Assembly: GCF_014712225.1 (NCBI RefSeq)
Contig: NZ_JACXBW010000005.1
Location: 62,001-126,000 of the forward strand
From: Pseudarthrobacter sulfonivorans
Lineage (GTDB): Bacteria; Actinomycetota; Actinomycetes; Actinomycetales; Micrococcaceae
Reading direction: 5' to 3'
Length of the DNA stretch: 64,000 nt
The notes beneath the pieces are model-generated. The model was not told where the DNA came from, did not search any database, and saw only the letters and a list, made by a program, of their open reading frames with translations. Within the stretch, counting starts at the first letter, position 1. Each line of letters opens with the position of its first letter. Both the position numbers and the translations under genes were made by a program. Positions 19,498-29,307 of the stretch are shown here, in pieces.

Positions 19498-19784
19498 CAG
19501 TGGCCGGTGTTCTTCAGCTTGCTGCCTTCGACGCCGTAGCCTGCCTTGCGCATGATGAAGCCCAGGATCAGGCCCAGGACCATTACGCATGCGCCCGCGA
19601 TGAAGATGGGGGTGTTGGCGATGACAAAGGCGATCGCCGCGATGAGCGCGCCCACCAGCATGACAATCACGCAGGTCCACGCGGCGGGGCTGTTGCCGTG
19701 GCCCAGTTCCTGGCTGTGGTCAACGCCGTGGTGCACGGCAGATGCCGGGGCGGTTTTGGACGCGGGTGCGGGTGCTTTGCTCAT
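19497..19784 (-). CDS. HGxxPAAW family membrane protein
   Basis: The small protein (95 residues) carries the motif HGNSPAAW at residues 29-36 that defines this actinobacterial family. Two hydrophobic segments (VIVMLVGALIAAIAFVIANT and FIAGACVMVLGLILGFIM) follow. Family members sit almost always inside trp operons just before trpC, as here, with a TGATG overlap. No biochemical role is established; a structural or regulatory role in the membrane is only a guess. Confidence 0.88.
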   Translation of the reverse strand: MSKAPAPASKTAPASAVHHGVDHSQELGHGNSPAAWTCVIVMLVGALIAAIAFVIANTPIFIAGACVMVLGLILGFIMRKAGYGVEGSKLKNTGH

Positions 19785-19899
19785 GTGAATCTCCTCAGGA
19801 TCAATACTGCTTACATTCTGCCATTTTTTGGCCGCAACCTGCCCATCGGCGGGCGGGGCCGCGGTTCGGGCGGCCTGTTCCGGTCACTGCCGGCGAAGC

Positions 19900-20502
19900 T
19901 CAGGTGGGATCGTCGCCGCGCGAGAGCCTGTCCCAGCTGTCGATCTCGTCCACCGGCCCGGCGGCCGCGGCGGAACTTCCTGCCCCGGCACCAGAGCTGG
20001 CCGCGTCGTATTTGGTGCGGGACTTCCAGTACCGGCCCGCCGGGACGATCAGCAGGGCGCCCAGCGCCAGCAGGCTTCCGACGACGACGGCGAGCACCGG
20101 GAAAGCGGTCGCCCCGGCTCCCGCGCTGCCTCCGGAGACCCCGGTGGTGGCAGCAATGGAGCCCTGCGCTGCGGCCAGCGGATCAGCCAGCACCGTGGCG
20201 GCAGCGGCGATGATGCCGGCCGCGGCGAGGACCACGATGACGGTGATGACCCACCGTGCGATCTTCCCGGCAATGGACGCGGCCAGCCCCCCGGCCAGTG
20301 CCACCAGTGCCAGCGCGGTCACTGCGGTGGCTGCCTTACTGCCCTGGACCGCGAGGGTGTTCTGGCCCCCCACCGCCTGGCCGGCCTGGTCCGGGTCGAG
20401 GGTGACCGTGATCCAGGTTTGGGTGGTGGTGCCGAAGACTGCCAGGGCCAGCACGGCGATCAGCAGGACCAGCGTGGATTTTCGGGCCCAGACCGGCGTC
20501 AT
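19900..20502 (-). CDS. Trp operon-associated membrane protein (TIGR02234-like)
   Basis: The 200-residue protein has four hydrophobic segments: LVLLIAVLALAVFGTT, ATAVTALALVALAGGLAA, WVITVIVVLAAAGIIAAA and AFPVLAVVVGSLLALGALL. A short extracytoplasmic loop (QTWITVTL) and a polar tail complete it. This matches the conserved actinobacterial protein found next to trpE and TrpC. The ATG overlaps the trpE stop (ATGA), so it is co-translated with trpE. Function unknown. Confidence 0.85.
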   Translation of the reverse strand: MTPVWARKSTLVLLIAVLALAVFGTTTQTWITVTLDPDQAGQAVGGQNTLAVQGSKAATAVTALALVALAGGLAASIAGKIARWVITVIVVLAAAGIIAAAATVLADPLAAAQGSIAATTGVSGGSAGAGATAFPVLAVVVGSLLALGALLIVPAGRYWKSRTKYDAASSGAGAGSSAAAAGPVDEIDSWDRLSRGDDPT

Positions 20503-22067
20503 TCGCGGGCCTTTCCCGGTTCGGGCAGTGACTCTGCGGTAATGTTGCGCAGCGATCCGGCCGTGTGCACCGCACGGAGGGGGGCGGCGGCCTTGTTCAC
20601 GGTTTCGATCGCTTCGGTGGGGTTCACCGAATCGGCCACGATGCCGCCGCCGGCCTGGACGTAGGCCCGGCCTTCACGGAGCAGGGCAGAGCGGATGGCG
20701 ATGGCCATGTCCATGTCGCCGGCGAAGTCCAGGTAGCCGACCACGCCGCCATAGATCCCGCGCCGGTGCGGCTCCAGCTGGTCCAGCAGCCGCAGGGCCC
20801 GGGGCTTCGGGGCACCCGAGAGCGTACCGGCCGGGAAGGTTGCCTTGAGGACGTCGTAGGCCTTGGCCTCGGGCGACAGTGTCCCCACCACGGTGGACAC
20901 CAGATGCATGATGTGGCTGAACCGCTCCACCTCCATGAACTGGGTGACGTCCACCGTGCCGGCCACGCAGACCTTGGACAGGTCGTTGCGGGACAGGTCC
21001 ACCAGCATCAGGTGCTCGGCGCGTTCCTTCTGGTCGGCCAGGAGTTCCTCGGCCAGGGCCTTGTCGCCTTCAACCGTCTTGCCGCGGGGCCGGGATCCGG
21101 CGATCGGGTGCGTAATGACTTCATCACCGGTCACGGTCACCAGGGCCTCCGGCGAGGACCCGACGATGGTGTACTCCCGGCCGTCGGCGTCTTCGAGGCT
21201 GAAAAGGTACATGTAGGGGCTGGGGTTGGTGTTGCGCAGGACCCGGTACACGTCCAGGGGTGAGGCTCCGCACTCCATTTCGAAGCGGCGGGAAATCACC
21301 ACCTGGAAGACTTCACCGTCCACGATGGCTTCCTTGCCCCGGTCCAGCGCCTCCAGGTAAGCCGGTTCGGCCCAGCGCTCCTGCACGCTGGAGGCGAAGT
21401 CCAGGGCAGCGGGTTCCAGGACGGAGACGGGCTGCGCCACAGGTGTGCTGACCTTGGTGAGGAGGGCTTTCACCCGGGCCACGGCGTCGTGCCAGGCCTC
21501 GTCCACGCGCTCGGAGCTGTTGTCGAAGTTGATGGCGTTGGCGATGAGCAGCACGCTGCCGTCGTGGTTGTCATGGACGGCCATGTCCGTGACCAGGTTC
21601 AGTGCCAGCTCGGGAAGGTGGAGGTCGTCTTCGGGCGGGCTGGTGAGGCGCTCCCAGTGCCGGACGGTTTCCCAGCCGAGGAAGCCGACCAGGCCGGACG
21701 TGAACGGCGGCAGCCCCTCGAACCTGCTGGTCCGCAGCGCTTCGATGGTGTCGCGGATGGCGTCCACCGGGTTGCCGTCCAGGGGCACGCCTGCAGGGGG
21801 CTGGCCGAGCCAGTGGGCCTCGCCGTCCTTCGTGGTCAGCGTGGCCCGGGACTTGGCGCCGATGAAGGAGTACCGCGACCACGTGCCGCCCACCGCAGCG
21901 GACTCCATCAGGAACGTTCCCGGCTGGCCATTGGCCAGCTTGCGGTACAGGCCGATGGGCGTCTCAGCATCCGCCAACACCTTCAGCGTGACAGGGATGA
22001 CCCGGCTGGTGCCGGCGAGTTCGCGGAACTCCTTGAGGCCCGGGCTGATGATTCCAAGGTCCTGCAT
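20499..22067 (-). CDS. trpE: Anthranilate synthase component I
   Basis: The enzyme uses chorismate and ammonia (from TrpG) to make anthranilate. It starts MQDLGIISPGLKEFRELA. The N-terminal part has the feedback-inhibitor pocket motif LMESA (Trp binding). The C-terminal chorismate-binding fold shows SPEALVTVTGDEV, HPIAGSRPRGKT and the FPAGTLSGAPKPRA signature. Length is 522. No trpG is adjacent, so the amidotransferase subunit must be elsewhere. It heads the leftward trp transcript; I see no leader peptide with Trp codons in the 100 bases upstream. Confidence 0.95.
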   Translation of the reverse strand: MQDLGIISPGLKEFRELAGTSRVIPVTLKVLADAETPIGLYRKLANGQPGTFLMESAAVGGTWSRYSFIGAKSRATLTTKDGEAHWLGQPPAGVPLDGNPVDAIRDTIEALRTSRFEGLPPFTSGLVGFLGWETVRHWERLTSPPEDDLHLPELALNLVTDMAVHDNHDGSVLLIANAINFDNSSERVDEAWHDAVARVKALLTKVSTPVAQPVSVLEPAALDFASSVQERWAEPAYLEALDRGKEAIVDGEVFQVVISRRFEMECGASPLDVYRVLRNTNPSPYMYLFSLEDADGREYTIVGSSPEALVTVTGDEVITHPIAGSRPRGKTVEGDKALAEELLADQKERAEHLMLVDLSRNDLSKVCVAGTVDVTQFMEVERFSHIMHLVSTVVGTLSPEAKAYDVLKATFPAGTLSGAPKPRALRLLDQLEPHRRGIYGGVVGYLDFAGDMDMAIAIRSALLREGRAYVQAGGGIVADSVNPTEAIETVNKAAAPLRAVHTAGSLRNITAESLPEPGKARE

Positions 22068-22170
22068 GGCTATGCTTTTCCGCCTGTTCTTGTGTGCCGC
22101 CGCGGGCGGCGTCAGTCTTTATGCTGGCAAAAGTATGAAGCCTGCGGCGGGTTCCGCCCCAGGATGTGGG

Positions 22171-22578
22171 TCAGAGGGCCGAGCCTGCCTGGACGTCAAG
22201 TCCACGCCCGTCGAAGCAGGTCCGGGTGCCGGTGTGGCAGGCCGCGCCGACCTGGTCGACCCTGACCAGCAGGGCATCGCCGTCGCAGTCCATGGCCACG
22301 GATTTGACCCACTGGACGTGGCCCGAGGTGTCCCCCTTGCGCCAGTATTCCTGGCGGGAGCGGGAGTAGAACGTGACCCGGCCGCTGGTCATGGTGCGGT
22401 GCAGCGCCTCATCATCCATCCACCCCAGCATCAGCACCTCGTTGGTGTCGAATTGCTGGACCACGGCAGCAACGAGGCCGGCGCCGTCACGCTTGAGCGC
22501 GGCAGCCACGGCCGGCGGAAGCGGGCCGGCGGCGGGGGCCGGGACAGGTACGGGGGCGGGGGCGGGCTGCTCAGACAT
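22171..22578 (-). CDS. hisI: Phosphoribosyl-AMP cyclohydrolase
   Basis: The enzyme opens the adenine ring of PR-AMP in histidine synthesis. Signature residues are [25 protein letters not shown] and the zinc/magnesium motif DCDGD followed by CHTGTRTCF. It is monofunctional (135 residues); the partner activity HisE is a separate gene at 25226. The N-terminus has a Pro/Ala-rich leader ([14 protein letters not shown]). It precedes trpE by about 100 bases. Confidence 0.94.
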   Translation of the reverse strand: MSEQPAPAPVPVPAPAAGPLPPAVAAALKRDGAGLVAAVVQQFDTNEVLMLGWMDDEALHRTMTSGRVTFYSRSRQEYWRKGDTSGHVQWVKSVAMDCDGDALLVRVDQVGAACHTGTRTCFDGRGLDVQAGSAL

Positions 22579-22714
22579 CAGGTCAAGTCTAGTGCCTGAT
22601 CAGAGGGGCCTGAATATTCCCCGAGCGGCATACACATCGTGTGTTACCAACGGCACCCGTGCCATGGCGGTTCCGCTGCCCAACTTCCGCGCTCTCGTGC
22701 TAGTTTCACAGGTG

Positions 22715-23359
22715 ATGCGTTACGTTGCCCCGTCCCGAGAAGTCCTCGCCGAAACCCTCCTGGCGGCCGGCCCTGATGCCCCCACCCTCTGCCGAGGCTG
22801 GCGCACCAGGGACCTTGCCGCGCACCTTTACCTGCGCGAACGCAAGGCTGCCGTGGGTCTGGGCCTCATCATCAAGAGCCTGTCCAAGGCCTCCGACAAA
22901 GCCACCGCCAAGCTCGCCGCCAAGCTGAAGACCTCGGACGACTACACGGGCCTCGTCAACACTTTCCGCGGCGGGCCGCCTGCCCTGTCGCCCATGAAGA
23001 TCAAGGCCCTGGACGAGAGTTCCAACCTGATCGAATACTTCGTCCACACGGAGGACATCCGCCGGGCCGTTGACCGGTGGGCTCCGCGGGCCCTGGACGA
23101 GGCTTACTCGGACGCCCTGTGGGACGAACTCATCAAACGGGCGGCCATCCTGTACCGCGGCGTGGACCTTGGCATTGTGCTGGTGCGCCCCTCCGGCCCC
23201 CGGCACGTAGCCAAGCGCGCACCTGTTTCAGTGGCGATCGTCGGCGAGCCCGGTGAACTGCTGATGCACGCCCACGGCCGCACCCGCCATGCCCTCGTCA
23301 CATTCGAAGGCCAGCCCGACGCCGTCGCCCTTCTCCAATCAGCCGAAGTCGGGCTCTAA
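22715..23359 (+). CDS. TIGR03085 family protein, mycothiol-dependent maleylpyruvate isomerase-like fold
   Basis: The rightward gene lies between two leftward groups. The start is taken at ATG 22715 (MRYVAPSREVLAETLLAAGP), with a GTG codon directly before it. The N-terminal WRTRDLAAHLYLRERK carries a His in the position of the DinB/MDMPI-type metal site (CxGWxxxDLxAHL). The remainder (LDESSNLIEYFVHTEDIRRA) supplies the second His-containing helix. The 214 residues fit the TIGR03085 family, restricted to mycothiol producers. The substrate is not known. Confidence 0.8.
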   Translation: MRYVAPSREVLAETLLAAGPDAPTLCRGWRTRDLAAHLYLRERKAAVGLGLIIKSLSKASDKATAKLAAKLKTSDDYTGLVNTFRGGPPALSPMKIKALDESSNLIEYFVHTEDIRRAVDRWAPRALDEAYSDALWDELIKRAAILYRGVDLGIVLVRPSGPRHVAKRAPVSVAIVGEPGELLMHAHGRTRHALVTFEGQPDAVALLQSAEVGL

Positions 23360-23364
23360 CTAAG

Positions 23365-23427
23365 CAACGCGAGGCCACCTTACGCCCGAAAACCTTCGTT
23401 TTTTGGGCGTGAAGTGACCTCGCGTTG
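23365..23427. repeat. Intergenic inverted repeat at a convergent gene junction
   Basis: The left arm CAACGCGAGGCCACCTTACG and the right arm GTGAAGTGACCTCGCGTTG form a long imperfect hairpin around a T-rich loop, between the converging TIGR03085 and hisF genes. It could terminate both. Its right arm resembles that of the palindrome at 39235-39291, so it may belong to a dispersed family. Confidence 0.6.
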
Positions 23428-23445
23428 TGGTTAAGCGGGTGGGGA

Positions 23446-24222
23446 CTAGCGGACTTCGAAGCCTGCCTCGCGGATGGCCTGCTTGACCTGGGCCATCATG
23501 TTGTCCGGGCCCCAGTGGAAGATCGAGGCGGCCAGCACGGCGTCAGCGCCGGCGGCCACGGCGGGCGGGAAGTGGGCCGGCTCCCCGGCTCCGCCTGAGG
23601 CGATGATGGGCACCTTCACGGCGGCCCGCACCAGCTTGATGAGCTCGAGGTCGAAGCCGTCCTTGGTGCCGTCGGCGTCGATGGAGTTGAGCAGGATTTC
23701 GCCGATGCCGCGGTCGGCGGCTTCCCTGGCCCATTTGATGGCGTCGATGCCGGTGCCGGTGCGTCCGCCGTGGGTGGTTACTTCAAAGCCCGACGGCGTT
23801 GGCTCGGATCCCGGACGGCTCCGGCGGGCGTCGACGGACAGGACAAGCACCTGCGAACCGAAGTGCCTACTGATTTCGTTGATGACGTCCGGCCGGGCCA
23901 CGGCTGCGGTGTTGATGGACGCTTTGTCCGCGCCGTATCGCAGGAGCTTGTCCACTTCGGCGACGCCGCGGACCCCCCCGCCCACGGTCAGCGGGATGAA
24001 GACTTCCTCGGCGGTTCGCCGGACCACGTCGAACGTGGTCTCGCGGTTGCCCGAAGATGCAGTGACGTCCAGGAACGTGAGCTCGTCCGCGCCCGCGTTG
24101 TCATAGCGGTGGGCCAGCTCCACAGGGTCGCCGGCGTCGCGGAGCCCCTCGAAGTTGATGCCTTTCACAACGCGTCCGGCGTCGACATCGAGGCACGGGA
24201 TGACTCGAACTGCTACAGCCAT
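23446..24222 (-). CDS. hisF: Imidazole glycerol phosphate synthase, cyclase subunit
   Basis: The subunit joins PRFAR and ammonia (from HisH) to make IGP and AICAR. ATG 24220-24222 ([21 protein letters not shown]) has the ribosome site CAGGAGT; the longer upstream frame is discarded. Catalytic Asp is in PCLDVD and the second in [14 protein letters not shown]. The 258-residue barrel is complete. hisH, hisA and hisB are not in the window, so the his genes are dispersed. It is last in a hisE-hisG-hisF run. Confidence 0.95.
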   Translation of the reverse strand: MAVAVRVIPCLDVDAGRVVKGINFEGLRDAGDPVELAHRYDNAGADELTFLDVTASSGNRETTFDVVRRTAEEVFIPLTVGGGVRGVAEVDKLLRYGADKASINTAAVARPDVINEISRHFGSQVLVLSVDARRSRPGSEPTPSGFEVTTHGGRTGTGIDAIKWAREAADRGIGEILLNSIDADGTKDGFDLELIKLVRAAVKVPIIASGGAGEPAHFPPAVAAGADAVLAASIFHWGPDNMMAQVKQAIREAGFEVR

Positions 24223-24274
24223 GGGTACTCCTGGAATTCTCGGGTGGGTTCCGCGGCACTGCGCGGCGAAAGGC

Positions 24275-25135
24275 TCAGATGCGGCAGGCGTGGATGCTGC
24301 TGACCAGGATGGCGCGGGCGCCGAGGTCGTAGAGCTCATCCATGATGCGGTTGGTTTCCTTTTTCGGGACCATGGACCGCACGGCCACCCACTCCGAGTC
24401 ACGCAGCGGCGAGACGGTGGGCGATTCGAGGCCGGGCGTCAGGGCTGCAGCCTGTTCCACCAGTTCCTTGCGGATGTCGTAGTCCATCAGGACGTACTGC
24501 CGAGCCACCAGGACGCCCTGCAGGCGGCGGATGAGTACTTCGATCTCCTTGGCAGTGCCGTTCGCGGCACCGCCCTTTCCGGTGCGGCGGATCAGGACGG
24601 CCTCGGACTTGAGGATCGGATCGCCGAAGATCTCCATGCCGGCGGCCTTGAGCGTATTGCCCGTTTCGACGACGTCGGCAATGGCGTCCGCGACGCCCAG
24701 GCGCACGGAGGATTCAACGGCGCCGTCGAGCCGGACCACTGTGGCGTTGACGCCCCGCTCGGCGAGGTAGCCGCGCAGCAGCACGTCGTAACTGGTGGCG
24801 AGGCGCTTGCCTTCAAGCTCTTCGACTGCCGTGAAGTCCCCTACCGGTCCGGCGAAGCGGAACGTGGAGGCCGCAAAGCCCAAAGGCAGCAGTTCATCCG
24901 CTTCCACCTCAGCGTCCAGCAGGAGGTCGCGGCCGGTGATGCCGACGTCGAGGGTTCCGCGGCCGACGTAGACGGCGATGTCGCGCGGGCGGAGGAAGAA
25001 GAACTCAATGCCGTTGTCCGGGTCCATCATGACCAGTTCGCGGGTGTCGCGGCGCTGGCGGTAGCCGGCTTCGGACAGCATGGCTGAGGCGGCTTCGGAC
25101 AGGGAGCCCTTGTTGGGGACGGCTACTCGCAGCAT
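24275..25135 (-). CDS. hisG: ATP phosphoribosyltransferase (long form)
   Basis: This is the first, feedback-controlled step of histidine synthesis (ATP + PRPP to PR-ATP). The 286-residue length and a C-terminal ACT-like regulatory domain ([20 protein letters not shown]) mark the long form, which needs no HisZ. Recognised motifs are [12 protein letters not shown] at the start, [11 protein letters not shown], and the PRPP loop [12 protein letters not shown]. It follows hisE by 90 bases and precedes hisF by 52. Confidence 0.94.
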   Translation of the reverse strand: MLRVAVPNKGSLSEAASAMLSEAGYRQRRDTRELVMMDPDNGIEFFFLRPRDIAVYVGRGTLDVGITGRDLLLDAEVEADELLPLGFAASTFRFAGPVGDFTAVEELEGKRLATSYDVLLRGYLAERGVNATVVRLDGAVESSVRLGVADAIADVVETGNTLKAAGMEIFGDPILKSEAVLIRRTGKGGAANGTAKEIEVLIRRLQGVLVARQYVLMDYDIRKELVEQAAALTPGLESPTVSPLRDSEWVAVRSMVPKKETNRIMDELYDLGARAILVSSIHACRI

Positions 25136-25225
25136 GGGGGGTCTTTCTTGTTGAAGGTCTATTGATCAGGCAAACGGGCCACGGAGGGCACGGGCGGACC
25201 GGGAAGTCCGCACGGTGCGCAGTGG

Positions 25226-25489
25226 CTACAGATGCTTGTAGACGTCTTCCAGGGTCAGGCCTTTGGCGAGCATCAGAACCTGCAGGTGGTAGAGCAGCTG
25301 GGAAATTTCCTCGGCCGTTGCCTCATCGGATTCGTACTCAGCGGCCATCCATACTTCGGCTGCTTCCTCCACGACTTTCTTACCGATGCCGTGGACTCCG
25401 GACTCCAATTCAGCGACGGTGCGGGAGCCTGCCGGACGGGTGGCTGCCTTTTCACTCAGTTCAGCGAACAGCGTCTCGAAATTCTTCAC
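25226..25489 (-). CDS. hisE: Phosphoribosyl-ATP pyrophosphatase
   Basis: The MazG-like enzyme hydrolyses PR-ATP to PR-AMP. The 87 residues contain the metal-binding motif [16 protein letters not shown] and the E/D-rich second helix ([20 protein letters not shown]). The sequence starts [19 protein letters not shown]. It stands directly upstream of hisG and 110 bases after ribH, so it may be transcribed from the rib operon as well as from its own promoter. Confidence 0.93.
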   Translation of the reverse strand: MKNFETLFAELSEKAATRPAGSRTVAELESGVHGIGKKVVEEAAEVWMAAEYESDEATAEEISQLLYHLQVLMLAKGLTLEDVYKHL

Positions 25490-25598
25490 GCCCTACAGCC
25501 TACTTGCTGCGGGCGTGACGGCGCCTGTCGGGCCGACGCATGACGGGCGCGATGTGAGGGAACACACACGCGCCCGCCGGCTGCTATATGTCGAACTG

Positions 25599-26084
25599 CT
25601 ACTTGTACTGCTTGAGGAGAACGGCCGTGGCCAGGGCCGCCGTCACTGCTTCATGGCCCTTGTCCTCGCTGGAGCCGGGCAGGCCCGCACGGTCCAGGCC
25701 CTGCTGCTCCGTATCGCAGGTCAGCACGCCGAAGCCCACCGGCACTCCGGTGGAGACGCTCACATCAGTAAGTCCCGACGTCGCCGCCTGGCAGACGTAC
25801 TCGAAGTGCGGCGTGCCGCCGCGGATCACGACGCCGAGGGCAACCACTGCGTCAAAGTGCGGCGCCAGCCGCGCGGCAGCGACCGGAAGCTCGAAGGCTC
25901 CCGGAACCCGCAGGACGGTGGGTTCGCTGATGCCTGCGTCCTTGGCGGCACGCAAGGCACCGTCCAGGAGTCCGTCCATGATCTGCGTGTGCCAGCTGGC
26001 GGCCACGATGGCAAGCCTCAGTTGGGACGTTTCCGCCGGGTTCAGGGTAGTGAGGTCGATATCTGGTGCGCCGTGTCCACTCAT
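25599..26084 (-). CDS. ribH: 6,7-dimethyl-8-ribityllumazine synthase
   Basis: The enzyme condenses ribityl-aminouracil with dihydroxybutanone phosphate, the penultimate step of riboflavin synthesis. Markers are [45 protein letters not shown] (catalytic His) and [12 protein letters not shown]. Length 161 is normal for icosahedral lumazine synthases. It is the last gene of the riboswitch-controlled rib operon (ribD-ribE-ribB-ribA-ribH). Confidence 0.95.
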   Translation of the reverse strand: MSGHGAPDIDLTTLNPAETSQLRLAIVAASWHTQIMDGLLDGALRAAKDAGISEPTVLRVPGAFELPVAAARLAPHFDAVVALGVVIRGGTPHFEYVCQAATSGLTDVSVSTGVPVGFGVLTCDTEQQGLDRAGLPGSSEDKGHEAVTAALATAVLLKQYK

Positions 26085-26101
26085 GCGTGTATCTGGTCCG
26101 T

Positions 26102-26833
26102 TCAGTCTTGTTCGAGGGCGAAAGTGTCAGCAGCGGCGCCGGGCACCGTTGCAACGTGGGTGTCCAGCGTCAGCCGGTGCTCCATGCGGTCCTTTTTGGT
26201 CTGCAGGTAGCGGATGTTCTGGTCGCGGGAGGGGACCTCGGTGGGCACCATCTCCACCACCTTCACGCCGGCCTTGGCAAGCCGGTTTTGTTTGTCGGGG
26301 TTGTTGCTCAGGAGCCGGACTTCGTGCAGGCCCATCTCCGCCAGGATCTGGGCGGCAGCCTTGTAGCAGCGGGCGTCCACAGGCAGCCCGAGCTGCTCGT
26401 TGGCCTCCACCGTGTCAAAGCCGGCTTCCTGGAGGGCATAAGCCTTGATCTTGTTGGCCAGGCCGATCCCCCGGCCTTCCTGTCCGCGCAGGTACAGCAG
26501 CGTGCCGCCGAACTCGTTGATGAGCTCCAGGGCATAGGCCAACTGTTCGCCGCAGTCACAACGGTAGGAACCGAAGACGTCGCCGGTCAGGCACTCTGAA
26601 TGGAGCCTGACCAGGGGCGCAACGCCGTCCTTGGGAGGATGGGGGGAGCTCACGGCGAGGTGCTCGGCGCCCGTGACCAGGTCCGTCCATGCCTGCGTAA
26701 CGAAGTCGCCAAAGGCGGTGGGCAGCTGCACGATAGGGCCGGCGCTCACCGGGTGGTGGGCATGGCCGTTGCTGGCTGCCCCGCGGTGGTGGCCGTTGTT
26801 GTGGCTGTCGTCCGAAATTCCGGAAACCGTCAT
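26102..26833 (-). CDS. ribA: GTP cyclohydrolase II
   Basis: The enzyme opens GTP in the first committed step of riboflavin synthesis. ATG 26831-26833 ([14 protein letters not shown]) has AGAGGAG upstream, so the extended frame is rejected. The zinc ligands are C-x(10)-C-x-C in [20 protein letters not shown], and the catalytic motif is [16 protein letters not shown] His-rich N-terminal segment ([17 protein letters not shown]) of about 25 residues is unusual and could bind metal. It is separate from ribB, whereas many bacteria fuse the two as RibBA. Confidence 0.94.
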   Translation of the reverse strand: MTVSGISDDSHNNGHHRGAASNGHAHHPVSAGPIVQLPTAFGDFVTQAWTDLVTGAEHLAVSSPHPPKDGVAPLVRLHSECLTGDVFGSYRCDCGEQLAYALELINEFGGTLLYLRGQEGRGIGLANKIKAYALQEAGFDTVEANEQLGLPVDARCYKAAAQILAEMGLHEVRLLSNNPDKQNRLAKAGVKVVEMVPTEVPSRDQNIRYLQTKKDRMEHRLTLDTHVATVPGAAADTFALEQD

Positions 26834-26843
26834 CGTTACTCCT

Positions 26844-27560
26844 CTACTCCGCCCGGGCGCCCAGCCCGGTGTTACTGTCGGCGGGAACCGCGGCCCCCGC
26901 TTCAAGGTAAGCCACCAAGTCCTCAATCGAGATCAAGGGGCACCCGTGTTCGGCAGCGAATGCGCGCAGCCCGTCGAGCCGCATCATTTCACCGTCGTCG
27001 TACACAACCTCGGCGATCACGCCCACCGGCTCCAGTCCGGCAAGCCGGCAGAGCTCCACGGCCGCTTCGGTGTGGCCGGGGCGTTCACGCACTCCCCCTT
27101 TAACGGCGCGGAGTGGAAAAATATGCCCCGGGCGGGTCACGGCGGCCGGGCCGGCACCGGGATCTGCCAGCACGCGCGCGGTCAGCGCACGGTCCGTGGC
27201 GGAAATTCCGGTGCTGACGCCCACTGCCGCGTCGCAGGAAACCGTGTAGGCCGTACCCTTCGCGTCCTGGTTCACGGCCACCATGGGAGGCAGCCCCAGG
27301 GCGTCTGCGCGCTCCCCGGTCAGCGGGACGCAGATGACACCGGAGCTGTACCGGATGGTCCAGCCCATCAGGGCCGGCGTGGCATGCTGGGCCGCGAAGA
27401 TGATGTCACCTTCGTTTTCGCGGTCCTCGTTATCCACCACCAGGACGGGCAGGCCGGCGGCCATGGTGCGGACGGCATCTTCCACGAGGTCAAGCCCCTT
27501 GGCTGTGTCGGGGTGCGGCGTCGCCTTCGCGGCGCGCTCGAGGCGGGCTGTAGCGTTCAT
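26844..27560 (-). CDS. ribB: 3,4-dihydroxy-2-butanone 4-phosphate synthase
   Basis: The enzyme makes the four-carbon unit from ribulose 5-phosphate. Markers are [17 protein letters not shown] (metal-binding Glu residues), [15 protein letters not shown], and the RPGHIFPL...[11 protein letters not shown] block. The C-terminus ends shortly after the DHBP domain at residue 238, with no attached cyclohydrolase. Its ATG overlaps the ribE stop by four bases. Confidence 0.94.
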   Translation of the reverse strand: MNATARLERAAKATPHPDTAKGLDLVEDAVRTMAAGLPVLVVDNEDRENEGDIIFAAQHATPALMGWTIRYSSGVICVPLTGERADALGLPPMVAVNQDAKGTAYTVSCDAAVGVSTGISATDRALTARVLADPGAGPAAVTRPGHIFPLRAVKGGVRERPGHTEAAVELCRLAGLEPVGVIAEVVYDDGEMMRLDGLRAFAAEHGCPLISIEDLVAYLEAGAAVPADSNTGLGARAE

Positions 27561-28192
27561 CGGGTTCCTCCGTTTGCTGCGCCGGTGCTGAATGCCAGCA
27601 GCCGTTCGGTGTACTTGGCAAGCACATCCACTTCCAGGTTGACGCGGCTGCCGGTGCTCTTGGCTCCCAGCCCGGTGTCCGCGAGGGTGGTGGGGATCAG
27701 CCCCACTTCGAACCAGGGTTCGGTTTCCGCCGCCGGGCTGACCGCCGTGACGGTGAGCGAAACGCCGTCGATCGCAATGGAGCCCTTTTCCGCGATATAG
27801 CGGGCAAGGTTGGCCGGCACGGCGAAGCGGAGGCGTTCCCAGTTGCCCACGGCTTCGCGTTCGACCAAGTGCCCGACGCCGTCCACATGGCCTTGGACAA
27901 CGTGGCCGTCCAGCCGCCCGCCGGCCGGGACGCAGCGCTCCAGGTTGACCGAATCACCGGCGGCGAGCTCGCCGATAGTGCTGCGCACCAGGGTTTCGCC
28001 CATGACGTCAACGCTGAAGTCCCTGCCATCAATTTCGGTGGCAGTCAGGCATACGCCGTTCACGGCGATGGACCCGCCGAGGGCAAGTCCGTCCGTGGTG
28101 CCCGGCGCATGCAGCCGGAGCGTTGCGCTGGTGTCGCCGTCACGCTCCACGGACAGCACCTGTCCTTGTTCGGCAATAATTCCGGTAAACAT
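27557..28192 (-). CDS. ribE: Riboflavin synthase alpha chain
   Basis: The enzyme dismutates two lumazines to riboflavin and the pyrimidine. Two lumazine-binding repeats are visible: residues 1-95 ([13 protein letters not shown]...[14 protein letters not shown]) and 96-195 ([14 protein letters not shown]...[14 protein letters not shown]). Its ATG shares a base with the ribD stop, giving tight coupling in the operon. Some nomenclatures call it ribC. Confidence 0.94.
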   Translation of the reverse strand: MFTGIIAEQGQVLSVERDGDTSATLRLHAPGTTDGLALGGSIAVNGVCLTATEIDGRDFSVDVMGETLVRSTIGELAAGDSVNLERCVPAGGRLDGHVVQGHVDGVGHLVEREAVGNWERLRFAVPANLARYIAEKGSIAIDGVSLTVTAVSPAAETEPWFEVGLIPTTLADTGLGAKSTGSRVNLEVDVLAKYTERLLAFSTGAANGGTR

Positions 28193-29307
28193 CAGTAGCC
28201 TCCCATGGCTGGTTCCGCGGCAGTGCGGGGTGGTTGTGGTTCCAAAGCTTCAAGTGGTTCCGGACGGAGGTGCAGCCTCAGGTCGCGTCCCAGCGTCAGC
28301 ACCGCGCCGCCGTCGGACGGGTCCCATTCCCAGTGCCGGGCGTCTGCGAGCGTCGTGATGCCCAAGCCGTTCAGGGCCGGTGTTCCGGAGCCCAGCAGGG
28401 TGGGCGCGAGGTAGACAATGAGTTCATCCACGAACCCGGCGGCAAGGAAGGAGCTGAGGATACGCGAGCCGCCTTCCACCATGACGTGGCGGATTCCTGC
28501 CGCGTAGAGCAGCGACAAGGCCTCCTGGGGATCGCGCGTGGGCAGGTGGAGCACGTGGCCGTCGTCGCCGCGGACTGCGGCATCGGCAGGGATCTCCCGC
28601 AGTCCCATCACGGCGCGCAGCGGCTGTTTGCCGGTCTCCGCACCTGACGCGTCACGCGCGGTCAGGCGCGGGTTGTCCACCAGCACCGTCTGGGTACCCA
28701 CCAGAATGGCGTCGATCCGCCCCCGCAGGCCGTGGTTGTCCGCGAGCGATTCCGGGGACGAAATCCATTGGCTGGTTCCGTCCTCCGCCGCGATCCGGCT
28801 GTCCAAAGTCTGGGCGATGTGCAGGGTCACGAAGGGCCGTTGGGCGGCTACGGCCAGGAACCATTGGCGGTTCAGCTCGAAGGACTCGACGGCGGCAAGC
28901 CCGCTGCGGACCTTGACGCCGGCGTTCCGCAGTGTGGCTGCGCCGCCCGCGGCAGGGTCATGGGGGTCGTCCACGGCATACACCACGTCTTTGATCCCTG
29001 CGGCGATGATCGCCTGCGTGCAGGGTCCCGTCCTGCCGCTATGGTCACAGGGTTCCAGCGTGATCACCATCGTGCAGCCCGTCAGGTCCAGCCCGGACGC
29101 CTCCGCCTGGTTGATCGCGTCCGCTTCGGCGTGGGGGGTCCCGGCGCCGCGGTGGTACCCGGTCACCAAGCGCCGGCCTTCGGCATCGATCACGACGGCG
29201 CCCACCAGCGGGTTCGCTCCGCGCGGCCCGCGCAGGGCTGCTTCGAGAGCTGCGTCCATGGCGGCGGTCTCCGCGGCGCTGAACGCCGTCACGGTGCTCC
29301 CGGTCAT
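28192..29307 (-). CDS. ribD: Bifunctional diaminohydroxyphosphoribosylaminopyrimidine deaminase/reductase
   Basis: The N-terminal deaminase domain has the zinc motif GTPHAEADAINQA and TLEPCDHSGRTGPC. The C-terminal reductase domain (RPFVTLHIAQTLDSRIA...RHVMVEGGSRILSSFLAAG) uses NADPH. The 371 residues are full length. It is the first enzyme gene of the operon under the FMN riboswitch. Its ATG overlaps the TGA of a 27-codon leader ORF (ATGA), so its translation is probably coupled to that ORF. Confidence 0.95.
   Translation of the reverse strand: MTGSTVTAFSAAETAAMDAALEAALRGPRGANPLVGAVVIDAEGRRLVTGYHRGAGTPHAEADAINQAEASGLDLTGCTMVITLEPCDHSGRTGPCTQAIIAAGIKDVVYAVDDPHDPAAGGAATLRNAGVKVRSGLAAVESFELNRQWFLAVAAQRPFVTLHIAQTLDSRIAAEDGTSQWISSPESLADNHGLRGRIDAILVGTQTVLVDNPRLTARDASGAETGKQPLRAVMGLREIPADAAVRGDDGHVLHLPTRDPQEALSLLYAAGIRHVMVEGGSRILSSFLAAGFVDELIVYLAPTLLGSGTPALNGLGITTLADARHWEWDPSDGGAVLTLGRDLRLHLRPEPLEALEPQPPRTAAEPAMGGY

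Noticed and set aside
23365..23427. Possible CRISPR-like repeat
   Set aside because: A single palindrome with no direct repeats or spacers around it; no array is seen anywhere in the window.
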